Shown in pieces: positions 1 to 8,649 of a stretch of 64,000 bases of DNA. A model generated the notes under the pieces. It was given only the letters and a program-made list of their open reading frames with translations, searched no databases and was not told the DNA's origin. The stretch lies in contig JAERTE010000033.1 of NCBI GenBank assembly GCA_016845145.1, forward strand, positions 62,001 to 126,000, read 5' to 3'. Both the position numbers and the translations under genes were made by a program. Numbering within the stretch: position 1 is the first letter of the stretch; every line of letters begins with the position of its first letter. Source of the stretch: Rhodospirillaceae bacterium (GTDB lineage: Bacteria; Pseudomonadota; Alphaproteobacteria; Rhodospirillales; Casp-alpha2).

Positions 1-545
1 ATATTCAATGTCTGTTGGCGGACTTGCGCGCGGCGCGTGATATCGAGCCCGGAAAAAGGCTCGTCCAAGAACAACACGCGCGGTTTCGGCGCCAAAGCGC
101 GTAGCAGGGCGACGCGTTGTTGCTGTCCGCCCGACAAGGTATGGGGAAACGAATCTGTGTGTTTCTTCAGGTCCATCAGGTCGAGCGCGTGATCGATCCA
201 GGTCCGCCGCTCCTTGCTGTCGGCGCCGATGCCGAACTGAATGTTCTCGCGCACGTTCAAATGCGGGAACAAAGCGTAGTCCTGGAACATCAGGCCGATC
301 CCGCGTTTTTCAGGGGGGAGATCATGCCCCGTAGCGGCATCGGCGACAACGGCCTCGCCGATGTGCACCTGGCCACGTTGCAGGCGCTCAAGCCCTGCGG
401 CTACGCGCAGCAGCGTGGTCTTACCGCACCCTGACGGCCCCAACAGGCACACCACTTCCCCAGGGGCGACAAAAACCGACACGCCACGGACGACGGAAAC
501 ATCATCAAAGTCGTGCGACAGGTTGCTGATGTGCAGTCCGCTCAC
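1..545 (-). CDS. fbpC: Fe(III) ABC transporter ATP-binding protein, partial (3' end outside window)
   Basis: Translating the minus strand from a GTG at 545 gives an ABC ATPase that starts MSGLHISNLSHDFDD. The Walker A motif is GPSGCGKTT, the Q-loop is MFQDYALFP, the signature is LSGGQQQRVALLRAL and the Walker B motif is VLFLDEPFSGLD. It should energise ferric-iron import at the inner membrane. Its start overlaps the stop of the permease gene by 4 nt (GTGA), so the two are translationally coupled. The frame is still open at base 1, so the C-terminal regulatory part is missing. Thiamine or putrescine ABC ATPases look similar; the iron assignment rests on the FbpA-type binding protein in the same operon. 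Confidence 0.9.
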   Translation of the reverse strand, partial: MSGLHISNLSHDFDDVSVVRGVSVFVAPGEVVCLLGPSGCGKTTLLRVAAGLERLQRGQVHIGEAVVADAATGHDLPPEKRGIGLMFQDYALFPHLNVRENIQFGIGADSKERRTWIDHALDLMDLKKHTDSFPHTLSGGQQQRVALLRALAPKPRVLFLDEPFSGLDITRRAQVRQQTLN

Positions 546-2260
546 GGCAAAACCTCTTCGCTGATGGCTTCTTGGCCAGGGCGGGATCGCGCAACTGTTA
601 CGCTGAGAAGGATCACCGGCAGAATACCGGCTGCGACGATACTCAATGCGCCGAGCGCCGATTCCTCCAGCAATTCATCCGATGCATACTGATAGACGAA
701 GGTCGCCAATGTGTCGTAGTTGAACGGCCTGAGGATGAGGGTCAGCGGTAGCTCCTTCATGCAGTCCACAAAAACCAAAAGCGCCGCCGTCAACAGACTG
801 CCGCGCATGAGCGGAAAATGAACTCGTCTGAGCGTTGCGCCGGGCGCGTGGCCAAGTGTGCGGGCGGCGCCGTCCATATTGGGGGTGATCTTGCCGAGAC
901 TCGATTCCATGGTGCCGTAAGAGAGTGCCAGAAATCGTGCCAAATACCCATAGACCAATCCCGTGATGGTCCCCGAAAGCAAAAGCCCCGTCGGGATATC
1001 AAACAAGGTTCGGCTCAGGGCGTCGACGGCATTGTCGAAAAGGCCCAAGGGGATGACGATCCCGATGGCCAGTACTGCACCAGGAACTGCGTATCCAACA
1101 CTGGCGATGCGGGTAACGGCACGGATCGCCTTGCCGCCGCTGAGTCGCACGCCGTAGGCCATAAAGACGCCAAAGGCGACGGCGCTAACAGCACTGATTG
1201 CCGCCAAGGTAAGGCTGTTGGATGCGTGGGTAAGGAAATCGGCGGACAGTGTCTCTTCATAAAACCTGATGGCGTAGCCGCCCAGAACCGCGGCCGGCAA
1301 CACAAAGCCCAACGCCAGTGGCAGGGCGCAGGCGAGAATGGCAAGCGCGGCACGCAAGCCGCGAAGGCGGTAGTTCGGAAGTGCCCGGTATTTTGACGTG
1401 GTGTGATGAAAGCGTTGGCCGCCCCGACCCCAGCGCTCGGCGCCGATCAACGCGAGCACAAACAACAACAATACGGTTGCCAATTGCGCCGCGCCGGCCC
1501 GGCTATTCATGTTCAGCCACACGTCGTAGATACCGGCGGTGAATGAGTTGACGGCGAAGAAATCAACGGTGCCGAAATCATTCACGGTCTCCATTAAAGC
1601 CAAGGTGACACCGATGACAATCGCAGGTCGGGCCAAGGGCAGGGCGACCGAAAAGAACGAACGCCAGGGCCCTTTGCCGAGTGTCCGGCTAACCTCGATG
1701 ACGCAAACCGATTGCTCCAGAAACGCAGCACGGGCCAGTAGATAAACGTAGGGGTAGAGCACAAGGGTCATGACAACGATGGCGCTGCCAAGGGAGCGGA
1801 TCTCGGGAAACCAATAGTCCTGGCGCGATTGCCATCCAAACAAGGCCCGCATGGCCGATTGCACAGCGCCTGCATATTCCAACTGATCGGTAATGACGAA
1901 TGCCAATACATAGGCCGGCACTGCCAAGGGCAGCAAAAGCGCCCAGTTGAAAAAACCGCGGCCCGGAAATCGGCACATGGTTACCAGCCAAGCGGTGCCG
2001 CTGCCGATTACGGTTACGCCGACGCCGACGCCAATCATCAGTGCAAGCGTGACCCGGATGTATTTCCAGAGCACGGTGTCGTATAGATGCTTCCATATAT
2101 CGTCACTGGGCGCCAAGGCCATAGAGACGACGGAGATCAACGGCACCATCATGATAACAGCCAGCAAAAAAGTGCCGGCCGTCCATGGGTCAAAACGCCA
2201 AAGGCGCCAATTAAGGCGCCAAGATACAGAAGGTGGCGGGTTGACAATTTCCGATGGCAA
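542..2260 (-). CDS. fbpB: Fe(III) ABC transporter permease (fused, two BPD_transp_1 domains)
   Basis: This 572-residue protein has about 12 hydrophobic segments and two copies of the binding-protein-dependent permease domain, the fused architecture of FbpB/SfuB/HitB. The two EAA-type cytoplasmic loops are visible (SRTLGKGPWRSFFSVALP near residue 190 and AARTLGHAPGATLRRVHFP near 470). It forms the inner-membrane channel for ferric iron delivered by the periplasmic FbpA. It lies downstream of fbpA after an 83-nt spacer holding a hairpin, and overlaps fbpC by 4 nt. Confidence 0.92.
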   Translation of the reverse strand: MPSEIVNPPPSVSWRLNWRLWRFDPWTAGTFLLAVIMMVPLISVVSMALAPSDDIWKHLYDTVLWKYIRVTLALMIGVGVGVTVIGSGTAWLVTMCRFPGRGFFNWALLLPLAVPAYVLAFVITDQLEYAGAVQSAMRALFGWQSRQDYWFPEIRSLGSAIVVMTLVLYPYVYLLARAAFLEQSVCVIEVSRTLGKGPWRSFFSVALPLARPAIVIGVTLALMETVNDFGTVDFFAVNSFTAGIYDVWLNMNSRAGAAQLATVLLLFVLALIGAERWGRGGQRFHHTTSKYRALPNYRLRGLRAALAILACALPLALGFVLPAAVLGGYAIRFYEETLSADFLTHASNSLTLAAISAVSAVAFGVFMAYGVRLSGGKAIRAVTRIASVGYAVPGAVLAIGIVIPLGLFDNAVDALSRTLFDIPTGLLLSGTITGLVYGYLARFLALSYGTMESSLGKITPNMDGAARTLGHAPGATLRRVHFPLMRGSLLTAALLVFVDCMKELPLTLILRPFNYDTLATFVYQYASDELLEESALGALSIVAAGILPVILLSVTVARSRPGQEAISEEVLP

Positions 2261-2276
2261 AATCGCTTCTCCAAGC

Positions 2277-2312
2277 GCGAACGGTCGTTACCCCGTGGTT
2301 ACGACCGTTCGC
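2277..2312 (-). other. Strong hairpin between fbpA and fbpB
   Basis: Perfect 12-bp arms (GCGAACGGTCGT at 2277-2288 and its complement at 2301-2312) continue inward, after one mismatch, with 3 more pairs. No T-tract follows on the minus strand, so it is not a classical terminator. Hairpins placed after a binding-protein gene commonly stabilise the upstream mRNA and give excess binding protein over permease; that role is inferred here. Confidence 0.6.
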
Positions 2313-2343
2313 TGGTTTCGTGTAATGAAACCGATAGGTTGCG

Positions 2344-3405
2344 TCAACTATTGGGCCCGTCGTTGAAGCCGACTTTATCGACCAATTTCGAAGCCGCCGG
2401 ACGTTGTTGTGCGATCTTTTCAATGCTGATGTTGTCGATCTTAAAGTCGCCCCATGATTGGACCAACTCAGAACGCGCCACGCCGGGCTTGACCGGATAT
2501 TCATGGTTGTCCCGGGCATAAATCTCCTGCGCCTGGTCACCGCTCAGGAATTCCAGCAACTTGATCGCCGCAGCACGGTTTTTTGCTCCTTTTAGCACAC
2601 CAGCGCCGGAGACATTGACGTGCTGGCCACGACCGTTCTGATCCAGGTAGACAAGGCGAACAGCGGCCGCCCATTTCTTCTGTTCGGGCTTTTTCTTATT
2701 GGTGATCATCTTGCCCATATAATAGTTGTTGGAGATCGCGATATCGCACTGTCCTTCGAACACCGCTTTGGCTTGCGCGCGGTCATTGCCTTGCGGTTTG
2801 CGGGCCAAGTTGGCCTTCACGCCGCGTAGCCATTTCTCTGCAACCGCCTCGCCATCGTGAGCAATCACCGAGGCGATCAGCGCCACGTTGTAGCTATGTT
2901 TGCCCGACCTCGTGCAGATGCGGCCCTTGAATTTCGGTGACGCCAGGTCCGCGATCGAAGTCAATTCCCCCGGCTTGACCCGGTCCTTGCTGACCAGCGC
3001 GATCCGTGCCCGGGTTGTCAATCCGAACCACAATCCATCCGGATGACGCAGATGCGCCGGTACGTTGGCTTTTAGGGTATCGGATTGAACTGTCGCCAGC
3101 ACACCTGCGGCGCGCAAGGCATCAAGGCGCCCGATATCCGTGGTCAATATGGCATCCGCCGGGTTATTGGCGCCGGCAGCGCGAATCTTTTCTAGCATGC
3201 CTTTTTTGGCATAAACCGAGTTGACCTTGATTCCAGTTTCGGCGGTGAAGGCTGCGAGCAGGGGTTTGATCAAGAACGGTTGGCGGTATGAGTACAGATT
3301 GACTTCTTCGGCGCCTTTGGCAGCCGGGACAAAGCTGAAACCCAGAACCGATATGAGGCCGCAGGCCAGGGAAAGGTTGGATTTCATGGAGTGACGGAAT
3401 TTCAT
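2344..3405 (-). CDS. fbpA: Fe(III) ABC transporter periplasmic substrate-binding protein
   Basis: A 353-residue class II periplasmic binding protein of the FbpA/FutA ferric-iron group. The N-terminus has basic residues, a hydrophobic stretch and a signal-peptidase site near AAKGAEEVN. The iron-ligand tyrosines are visible: one in LYSYRQP near the mature N-terminus and the adjacent pair in ISNNYYMGKM. AAGGA lies upstream of the ATG at 3405; an internal ATG six codons in is a possible alternative start. It is the first gene of the minus-strand operon, and the two Fur-like palindromes upstream predict repression by iron-loaded Fur. Confidence 0.93.
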   Translation of the reverse strand: MKFRHSMKSNLSLACGLISVLGFSFVPAAKGAEEVNLYSYRQPFLIKPLLAAFTAETGIKVNSVYAKKGMLEKIRAAGANNPADAILTTDIGRLDALRAAGVLATVQSDTLKANVPAHLRHPDGLWFGLTTRARIALVSKDRVKPGELTSIADLASPKFKGRICTRSGKHSYNVALIASVIAHDGEAVAEKWLRGVKANLARKPQGNDRAQAKAVFEGQCDIAISNNYYMGKMITNKKKPEQKKWAAAVRLVYLDQNGRGQHVNVSGAGVLKGAKNRAAAIKLLEFLSGDQAQEIYARDNHEYPVKPGVARSELVQSWGDFKIDNISIEKIAQQRPAASKLVDKVGFNDGPNS

Positions 3406-3457
3406 CGGATTTCCTTAAGAGGTGGCGATTAAGTGAGATGACAACGAAGGAGGTAAT

Positions 3458-3472
3458 TGATAATCATTCGCA
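3458..3472 (-). promoter_or_regulatory. Fur-like box 1 upstream of fbpA
   Basis: TGATAAT-C-ATTCGCA fits the 7-1-7 Fur pattern with a perfect left half and a degenerate right half. It lies 53 nt upstream of the fbpA start codon. Confidence 0.6.
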
Positions 3473-3512
3473 TCTTATGCACAAAGGTTTTATAGCGCGG
3501 CATTTTTGTAAT

Positions 3513-3527
3513 TGCAAATCATTTGCA
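3513..3527 (-). promoter_or_regulatory. Fur-like box 2 upstream of fbpA (perfect palindrome)
   Basis: TGCAAAT-C-ATTTGCA is a perfect 7-1-7 palindrome with the half-site geometry of Fur operators. Its centre is 55 nt from that of box 1, so two Fur dimers could act together. It also lies upstream of the divergent fliX gene. Confidence 0.6.
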
Positions 3528-3673
3528 GTACAAAATTATGGGTATTCGGGCGAGCCGTGTGGCGGTTCGGATTGGGCTTACGTTCAGGCTGACATCGGCT
3601 ATACTGGAGGCGACAGCTGGCACCATCTCGCTTGATTGGGTGGGATGGCCGCGAACGAGAAGGATTAATTTAT

Positions 3674-4105
3674 ATGAAAGTCTCATCGACCGGTGGGCCG
3701 AAAAGATCTGACGGCGTCAAGAAAACCGGAAAAACGGTGTCAGGCGACGGCTCGTTCGCGGACTCTCTCAAAGAAGCCAGTGGAGCGAGCGAAGCGACAC
3801 CCGCAGAGGTTTCCGGTGCCGCTGGCGTCGATGGAATCTTAGCGGCGCAGGGTGTCGGCGATCCAACAGACGAACGGCGCCAGCGGCAGAAATTAATGGC
3901 CTACGGTGACGATCTGCTCGATCGGTTGGACGATCTGCGCATGGGAATTTTGTTAGGCCGCTTCTCGAAAGAGAAATTGACGGAACTGGCGCAACGCCTT
4001 CGCCAAAAGAGAGAGCAGGGCGATGACCCCGAATTGGCCACCTTACTGGCCGAGATCGAGCTTCGAGCCGAAGTAGAAATTGCCAAGTATACGCGAAAAT
4101 TGTAG
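3674..4105 (+). CDS. fliX: Flagellar assembly regulator FliX
   Basis: This 143-residue protein has a low-complexity N-terminus and the conserved FliX C-terminal region (GDDLLDRLDDLRMGILLG, then EIELRAEVEIAKY). FliX is found only in alphaproteobacteria; in Caulobacter it binds the sigma-54 activator FlbD and couples basal-body assembly to late flagellar gene expression. The ATG at 3674 is chosen because GAGAAGG lies 10 nt upstream and the family begins MKV. The sigma-54 site upstream of flgF in this window fits that regulatory scheme. Confidence 0.85.
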   Translation: MKVSSTGGPKRSDGVKKTGKTVSGDGSFADSLKEASGASEATPAEVSGAAGVDGILAAQGVGDPTDERRQRQKLMAYGDDLLDRLDDLRMGILLGRFSKEKLTELAQRLRQKREQGDDPELATLLAEIELRAEVEIAKYTRKL

Positions 4106-4292
4106 CCCTTAAGTACCAAGGGTTTTCTACTGCATGCCGCCGGTGCGTTGTCGGGCAGCATTTTCCTTCCGTAAATTCAATAAATTAAGCCGATTTTTGT
4201 TGGTTGTGCATAAATCCGTAAATTGCGCTTGCGGCCACGGAGGCACGCACATATATTCCCGGCGCTAAAACCTGTAGGGAGACCAAGGTCCC

Positions 4293-4709
4293 ATGAATGT
4301 GACTTTGCCGCCGGATTACAGGCCGGCCAGAGATGAAGACTTTATGAACCCGAAGATGGTGGAGTACTTCCGCCAGAAGCTGATCGGTTGGCGCACTGAA
4401 CTGGTGCAGGAATCCAACAACACCCTGCAGCAATTGCAGGAAGGTGGAATCGTCGAAGCCGACATTGCAGATCGGGCATCAATCGAAACGGAGCGTTCCT
4501 TGGAACTCCGGACCCGCGACCGTGCCCGAAAATTGATCAATAAGATCGATGAAGCATTGGAGCGAATCGAAGATGGCAGTTATGGGTATTGCGAGGAATC
4601 GCAAGAACCTATCGGCCTGTCGCGCCTGGAGGCGCGGCCGATCGCGACGCTGAGCATCGAGGCGCAAGAACGTCACGAGCGCATGGAGCGCACACACCGC
4701 GACGACTGA
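4293..4709 (+). CDS. dksA: DksA/TraR-family transcription factor with degenerate zinc finger
   Basis: 138 residues. The coiled-coil tip motif DIADRAS keeps the two acidic residues (DxxDxA) that DksA inserts into the RNA polymerase secondary channel. The LELRTRDRARKLI helix and the LEARPIA segment are also conserved. Of the four zinc-binding cysteines of E. coli DksA only the first (YGYC) remains; the others are replaced by Ser, Ser and Ala. Single-cysteine forms are frequent in alphaproteobacteria. It probably mediates the ppGpp-linked stringent response. AGGGAG lies upstream of the ATG. Confidence 0.85.
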   Translation: MNVTLPPDYRPARDEDFMNPKMVEYFRQKLIGWRTELVQESNNTLQQLQEGGIVEADIADRASIETERSLELRTRDRARKLINKIDEALERIEDGSYGYCEESQEPIGLSRLEARPIATLSIEAQERHERMERTHRDD

Positions 4710-4762
4710 CTGTCCAGCGTTAGTCTTTTTTCAGTCTCGACGCCGCCAATCTCCATTAGGCG

Positions 4763-4794
4763 AAAAAAAGCGGCCGGCGGAAGACCGCCGGCCG
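4763..4794 (-). terminator. Intrinsic terminator of the flgF-flgG-flgA-flgH operon
   Basis: A perfect 10-bp GC stem (4771-4780 with 4785-4794) with a 4-nt loop is followed on the minus strand by seven U residues (the A-run at 4763-4769). It lies 29 nt after the flgH stop. Confidence 0.85.
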
Positions 4795-4823
4795 ATAAGG
4801 TGCTAGGTCCGGTAAAATCCGAC

Positions 4824-5618
4824 CTAGAACGGGAAAACGATATCCCAAATCTGCATTCCCCATCGTGGGGTCTGGAGATCGCTGAGAGCGCCGCGGCCAC
4901 CATAGGCAACCCGTAATTCGGCGATCTTTTCGTGGGAAACAGTATTGTCGGAATCGATGTCGCTGGGCCGCACAACGCCAGTGACCATAAGCTCGCGCAG
5001 TTCGTGGTTCACCCGCACTTCCTGACGCCCCATGATAACCAAAGAGCCGTTCGGCAGGATTTGCGTGACCACTGCGGCGAAGGTCAGGCTCAGGGTTTCC
5101 GAGCGATCAATCTCGCCGTCACCTTCCGTGTCGTGGTCGGAACCGAAGTTGACGATCTGGCCGGGTGAATCAATTCCCTGTGGCAGAATTTTCGTCAGTT
5201 CATCCTCGAACCCGAGAAGGTCGTTGAGGTCGACATCTTCGGTATCGGTCCGTGCGCGCGTGGTCTTGTTCTCGAATTTTGCGCTATCGTCCAATGACAC
5301 GGTCACCGTGACCACATCACCGACGACCTTCGCCCGGTGGTCTTTGAAGAATGCCCGCGCACCCGCGCGCCACAACGAGTTGGGATTGGCTTCAATCGGT
5401 TGTGGTGACGGCATGGGCAGGCTGACCGGTTGATAATTCTTTTTGGCGATGGGGTTCTGAATATCTGACAGTTCAGGTCCATCGCCGACTTCCGAAAGGC
5501 GGGTCAGTGCGTTGCAACCGGCGAGGGAGACAAAGGCGAGGGCGAGAATGGCGTGGCGCGCCAGTTTCGCTACTCTGTTGGCTGTTTTGTTAGTCTGGGA
5601 TCCCGTTGGATGTTTCAT
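4824..5618 (-). CDS. flgH: Flagellar L-ring protein FlgH
   Basis: 264 residues. The N-terminus carries a lipoprotein signal with lipobox LAGC, so the mature protein is anchored in the outer membrane, where FlgH forms the L-ring around the rod. The family core is seen in SLWRAGARAFFKDHRAKVVGDVVTV and LVIMGRQEVRVNHELRELMVTGVVRPSDI, with C-terminal YGGRGALSDLQTPRWG. It is the last gene of the operon, 34 nt after flgA, and is followed by a strong terminator. Confidence 0.95.
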   Translation of the reverse strand: MKHPTGSQTNKTANRVAKLARHAILALAFVSLAGCNALTRLSEVGDGPELSDIQNPIAKKNYQPVSLPMPSPQPIEANPNSLWRAGARAFFKDHRAKVVGDVVTVTVSLDDSAKFENKTTRARTDTEDVDLNDLLGFEDELTKILPQGIDSPGQIVNFGSDHDTEGDGEIDRSETLSLTFAAVVTQILPNGSLVIMGRQEVRVNHELRELMVTGVVRPSDIDSDNTVSHEKIAELRVAYGGRGALSDLQTPRWGMQIWDIVFPF

Positions 5619-5652
5619 TGTTGTCGTCCTGTTGGCGTCTGTTGAGACGGGT

Positions 5653-6648
5653 TCAATTCATCGCAAGAAGCGTATTCGGGCGAACGGCAACTTTGCCATC
5701 GCCGATCACTTCGGCTTCGATAACGTTTTTGCTCTGAGAGTTGGAAATGCGAATAACGTCACCTTCGCTGCCATTTTGCAGCGCCTTTCCCTGCGCCGTC
5801 AGCAGCATTTGCGGCGTGCGCAAGAGCATGGTGACAAGGCTTCCCTTGGCTACCAATATCGGCCGTTGCACGGCGGATACCTGGATCGGGTAGCCGGCTC
5901 GCAACCCACGCCGCGGCGTGCGACCGACCAGATCCGTTTCATTGACGACCGTATTGGGTTGCATACGTGCGTTGCGGACCTTGATCCACTCGAGGTCCTC
6001 ACGTTTGATGATTTCCCCGGCCAATATCCGGCGGTTCAGTACGGGGATTTCGGTCGTGGTGAACAAGCGGCCTCGCACCCTGGTCCGGCGCGCGGAGCCG
6101 TTGCCCGAAGGCGTGGTGATGTAGGCCGTAAAGCGACGTGAGCGTTGATCGTATGTCACCTCTTCGACTTCAACGGCACCGGCCGCGTCGCTCGGAACGT
6201 GCAAGCGTATGAGCCGATTTGAAAGATCGACTTCGGCATTGGGGTCGGCGCCCTTTTCCGCCAGCGCGGCAAGCAACAGGTCTTCGATTTCAGCGCGGTC
6301 AATGACCTCACTGTCTCGGGTGACGATGGTGCGGATGCGCGAGCTAAGCGGCCGCCAATCGATCTTGTACGCCTTCGCCACTCGAAACAGCCAGCGCGCG
6401 TCAAACACGGCGCGTTTCCCCGGCTCCGGGGCGTAGGCAATCTCAATGTTCGCTTTATCGCCGGAGATGGTGAAAATATCACCCAGTCTGACGAGATGGC
6501 TGTCTACCTGAACCGACTTGCGGACACTGACTTTCTCGCCCGCGTGATCGAGTATGGTGCCGGCCGCCGGCCCTGCCGTTCCCGACCAAGCTGGCGGGGA
6601 AAGCAGGGGGGCAACTAAAAGTGCGGCGGTTAAAACGATGCTACGCAT
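5653..6648 (-). CDS. flgA: Flagellar basal body P-ring formation protein FlgA
   Basis: 331 residues with a cleavable signal peptide (cleavage near PAWSGTAG). The C-terminal SAF-type domain has RRILAGEIIKREDLEW, LVGRTPRRGLRAGYPI and VRPNTLLAMN at the end. FlgA is the periplasmic chaperone for assembly of the FlgI P-ring. The N-terminal part is longer than in enterobacteria, as is usual in alphaproteobacteria. AAGGA precedes the ATG; it lies 11 nt after flgG. Confidence 0.92.
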   Translation of the reverse strand: MRSIVLTAALLVAPLLSPPAWSGTAGPAAGTILDHAGEKVSVRKSVQVDSHLVRLGDIFTISGDKANIEIAYAPEPGKRAVFDARWLFRVAKAYKIDWRPLSSRIRTIVTRDSEVIDRAEIEDLLLAALAEKGADPNAEVDLSNRLIRLHVPSDAAGAVEVEEVTYDQRSRRFTAYITTPSGNGSARRTRVRGRLFTTTEIPVLNRRILAGEIIKREDLEWIKVRNARMQPNTVVNETDLVGRTPRRGLRAGYPIQVSAVQRPILVAKGSLVTMLLRTPQMLLTAQGKALQNGSEGDVIRISNSQSKNVIEAEVIGDGKVAVRPNTLLAMN

Positions 6649-6659
6649 GATCTCGTTCC

Positions 6660-7445
6660 TTACCTAAGGCCTGTCAACGTGCCCATCATTTCGTCCGAAG
6701 TCTGAATGACTTTGGAGTTCATTTCATACGCGCGCTGGGCCGATATCAGGTTGGATACTTCTTCCACGGCATTGACGTTCGACGTTTCAAGAAATCCTTG
6801 AAGGATCGTGCCGAACCCGGTGGAACCGGGCGTGCTCGATGTGGCGGTGCCGGAAGCAGGTGTCTCCTTGTACAGGTTGTCTCCAACGGCTTCCAAGCCC
6901 GCATCGTTGAGGAATGTCGAGATTTGCAATTGCCCGACGTTGCTCAGCGCCACTTGTCCTTCGACCTTCACCAACACCTGGCCTGAATTGTTGATGGTGA
7001 CATCAACGGCGTTGTTCGGCACGGTGAGACCGGGTTGCACGGTAAAGCCGTCGTGCGTTACGACCTGACCGCTGGCGTTCAACTGAAACGTGCCGTCGCG
7101 GGTGTAGGCGGTGGTGCCGTCGGGCATGGTGATCTGGAAGAAACCCTTGCCCTGCACGGCCAAATCGAAGGTGTTGTCGGTGGCCGACAGGTTGCCCTGT
7201 TCATGAATTCGATATACGGCCGCCAGCTTGACGCCCAGCCCCAATTGCACGCCCGTAGGGACGATTGTTCCGGCATCCGAAGATGTTGTGCCGACCCGGC
7301 GCAGATCCTGATAGATCAGGTCGTGGAATTCTGATCGCCGGCGCTGAAATGCCGTTGTGTTCATGTTGGCGAGGTTGTTGGAAACAACCTCCACGTTGCG
7401 TTGCTGCGCTAACATTCCGGTGGCAGCGATATCCAATGATCTCAT
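6660..7445 (-). CDS. flgG: Flagellar distal rod protein FlgG
   Basis: 261 residues. It starts MRSLDIAATGMLAQQ with the N-terminal rod signature (VEVVSNNLANMNTTAF) and ends with the paired C-terminal helix NVNAVEEVSNLISAQRAYEMNSKVIQ. FlgG forms the distal rod in the periplasm. AAAGGA lies upstream of the ATG. It sits between flgF and flgA in one operon. Confidence 0.97.
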   Translation of the reverse strand: MRSLDIAATGMLAQQRNVEVVSNNLANMNTTAFQRRRSEFHDLIYQDLRRVGTTSSDAGTIVPTGVQLGLGVKLAAVYRIHEQGNLSATDNTFDLAVQGKGFFQITMPDGTTAYTRDGTFQLNASGQVVTHDGFTVQPGLTVPNNAVDVTINNSGQVLVKVEGQVALSNVGQLQISTFLNDAGLEAVGDNLYKETPASGTATSSTPGSTGFGTILQGFLETSNVNAVEEVSNLISAQRAYEMNSKVIQTSDEMMGTLTGLR

Positions 7446-7504
7446 GTTCCCGTCCTTTCTTTTTTCCGTTCCGCGTTTTTCGCGATGTCTGGTTATGCTT
7501 GGCT

Positions 7505-8239
7505 TCAGGAGACCGCTGCGAGGTCCTTGACCATCCGAAGCTGTCGCTCATCTTCTTTTTCGAGGAAATTCCGCACGCTTTCGTACGTGCGTTGCACGTG
7601 GATCAAGCGTGACATTTCGACAACCGGCTGAATGTTCGAGCCTTCCAGCATGCCTTGGGCGACGGTTGGTTTTTCAACCGGCTTGGCTTCGGCTTCGGTG
7701 GCAAACAATCCGCCGCCACGTGGGCGCATTTGGTGCTGGTTTTCGAACGTCACAACTGCGAGACGGCCAAGATCGCCGTTGCTTGTCGACACCGTGCCAT
7801 CACGGCCGACGCTGATCTTGGTGTCTCCGGGGGCAAAAAAGAATGGCTGGCCGCCATCGGACAGAACCGGGTCGCCGGCCTGGGTGACCAATTGGCCGCC
7901 CTCATCCAACTGGAAGCGGCCGTTGCGGGTGTAGTTGTTGCCGGTATCGGTCTGGACGGTGAAATATCCGTCGCCGGTAATGGCGACGTCGAGCGGATTT
8001 CCAGTTTGCTCCAGCGGACCTTCGCTCAAATCACGCATGGTTGAGATATCGCGGGTATAGGAGACCTTGTCGCCAAGAATGCGTTCTCCCCCCTTACTCT
8101 TGACCAAGTGCTCTACGAACATCATGCGTTCGCCTTTGAAGCCGGACGTGTTCATATTTGCGATATTGTTGGCCACGACGTCCATCTGACGTCGTAAAGC
8201 TGTTTGCCGTGATAGGGCGATATAACTTGTTGTTTCCAT
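7505..8239 (-). CDS. flgF: Flagellar proximal rod protein FlgF
   Basis: 244 residues when started at the ATG at 8239, where METTSYIALSRQ matches the family N-terminus; an upstream in-frame ATG at 8278 has no ribosome-binding site. Rod signatures are present at both ends (VVANNIANMNTSGFKGE and SRLIHVQRTYESV). It is the first gene of the flgFGAH operon. The start codon is about 46 nt downstream of the -12 element of a consensus sigma-54 promoter. Confidence 0.94.
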   Translation of the reverse strand: METTSYIALSRQTALRRQMDVVANNIANMNTSGFKGERMMFVEHLVKSKGGERILGDKVSYTRDISTMRDLSEGPLEQTGNPLDVAITGDGYFTVQTDTGNNYTRNGRFQLDEGGQLVTQAGDPVLSDGGQPFFFAPGDTKISVGRDGTVSTSNGDLGRLAVVTFENQHQMRPRGGGLFATEAEAKPVEKPTVAQGMLEGSNIQPVVEMSRLIHVQRTYESVRNFLEKEDERQLRMVKDLAAVS

Positions 8240-8284
8240 CGTTTCGCTTTTCCCATTAGGTTCTTGTCGACCTGCCATTGTTAA

Positions 8285-8300
8285 TGCATTCAGCGTGCCA
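8285..8300 (-). promoter_or_regulatory. Sigma-54 promoter of the flgF operon
   Basis: On the minus strand TGGCACGCTGAATGCA has the invariant GG and GC exactly 10 nt apart and matches the -24/-12 consensus. Transcription should start near 8275, giving a leader of about 35 nt before flgF. This agrees with FlbD/FliX-type control. Confidence 0.8.
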
Positions 8301-8649
8301 GTTTTAATTATTGTTTATTTTCAATTACTTGCGCTCGATGTGGGGGTGCCAGTTCTTTGCAATGGGGCATCTTTGCACCCCTGAACCGGGCAGCTTTTTC
8401 CGCACGCCGTTGAAATTTTGGACCCAACATCCGCAAGGTGGGGTGCGGCGGCAGTTGCCGCTACCCTGCCGGATTTGGTATTCTGTTACATGGGGATGAT
8501 TCGCGTGTCGGATCAGTATGAAACGCCTGCACAAGGGTGGCCCAAACTAGGGATTTCAACGAGTTGTTAACCAAGCGATTCTATATTTTTCAATGGCCGT
8601 CGGACCCGAAACATGAAACCCGAAGTTCGCGGCAGCCGGTGATAGTGTA
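8301..8649. promoter_or_regulatory. Divergent flgF/fliL intergenic region
   Basis: No gene is seen here. It contains an inverted repeat (GGGGTGC at 8343-8349 and GCACCCC at 8375-8381) with TTTGCA/TTGCAA words between the arms, placed 45-95 nt upstream of the sigma-54 site where an activator could bind. A TTAACCA word at 8567-8573, about 77 nt before fliL, resembles a CtrA half-site. Both assignments are tentative. Confidence 0.4.

Noticed and set aside
3606-3640. Possible sigma-54 promoter upstream of fliX (TGGCACCATCTCGCTT)
   Set aside because: The GG and GC are 9 nt apart, not the required 10.
4710-4762. Terminator for the dksA-like gene using a TTTTTT run near 4722-4730
   Set aside because: No stem precedes the T-run; the nearby hairpin belongs to the minus strand.
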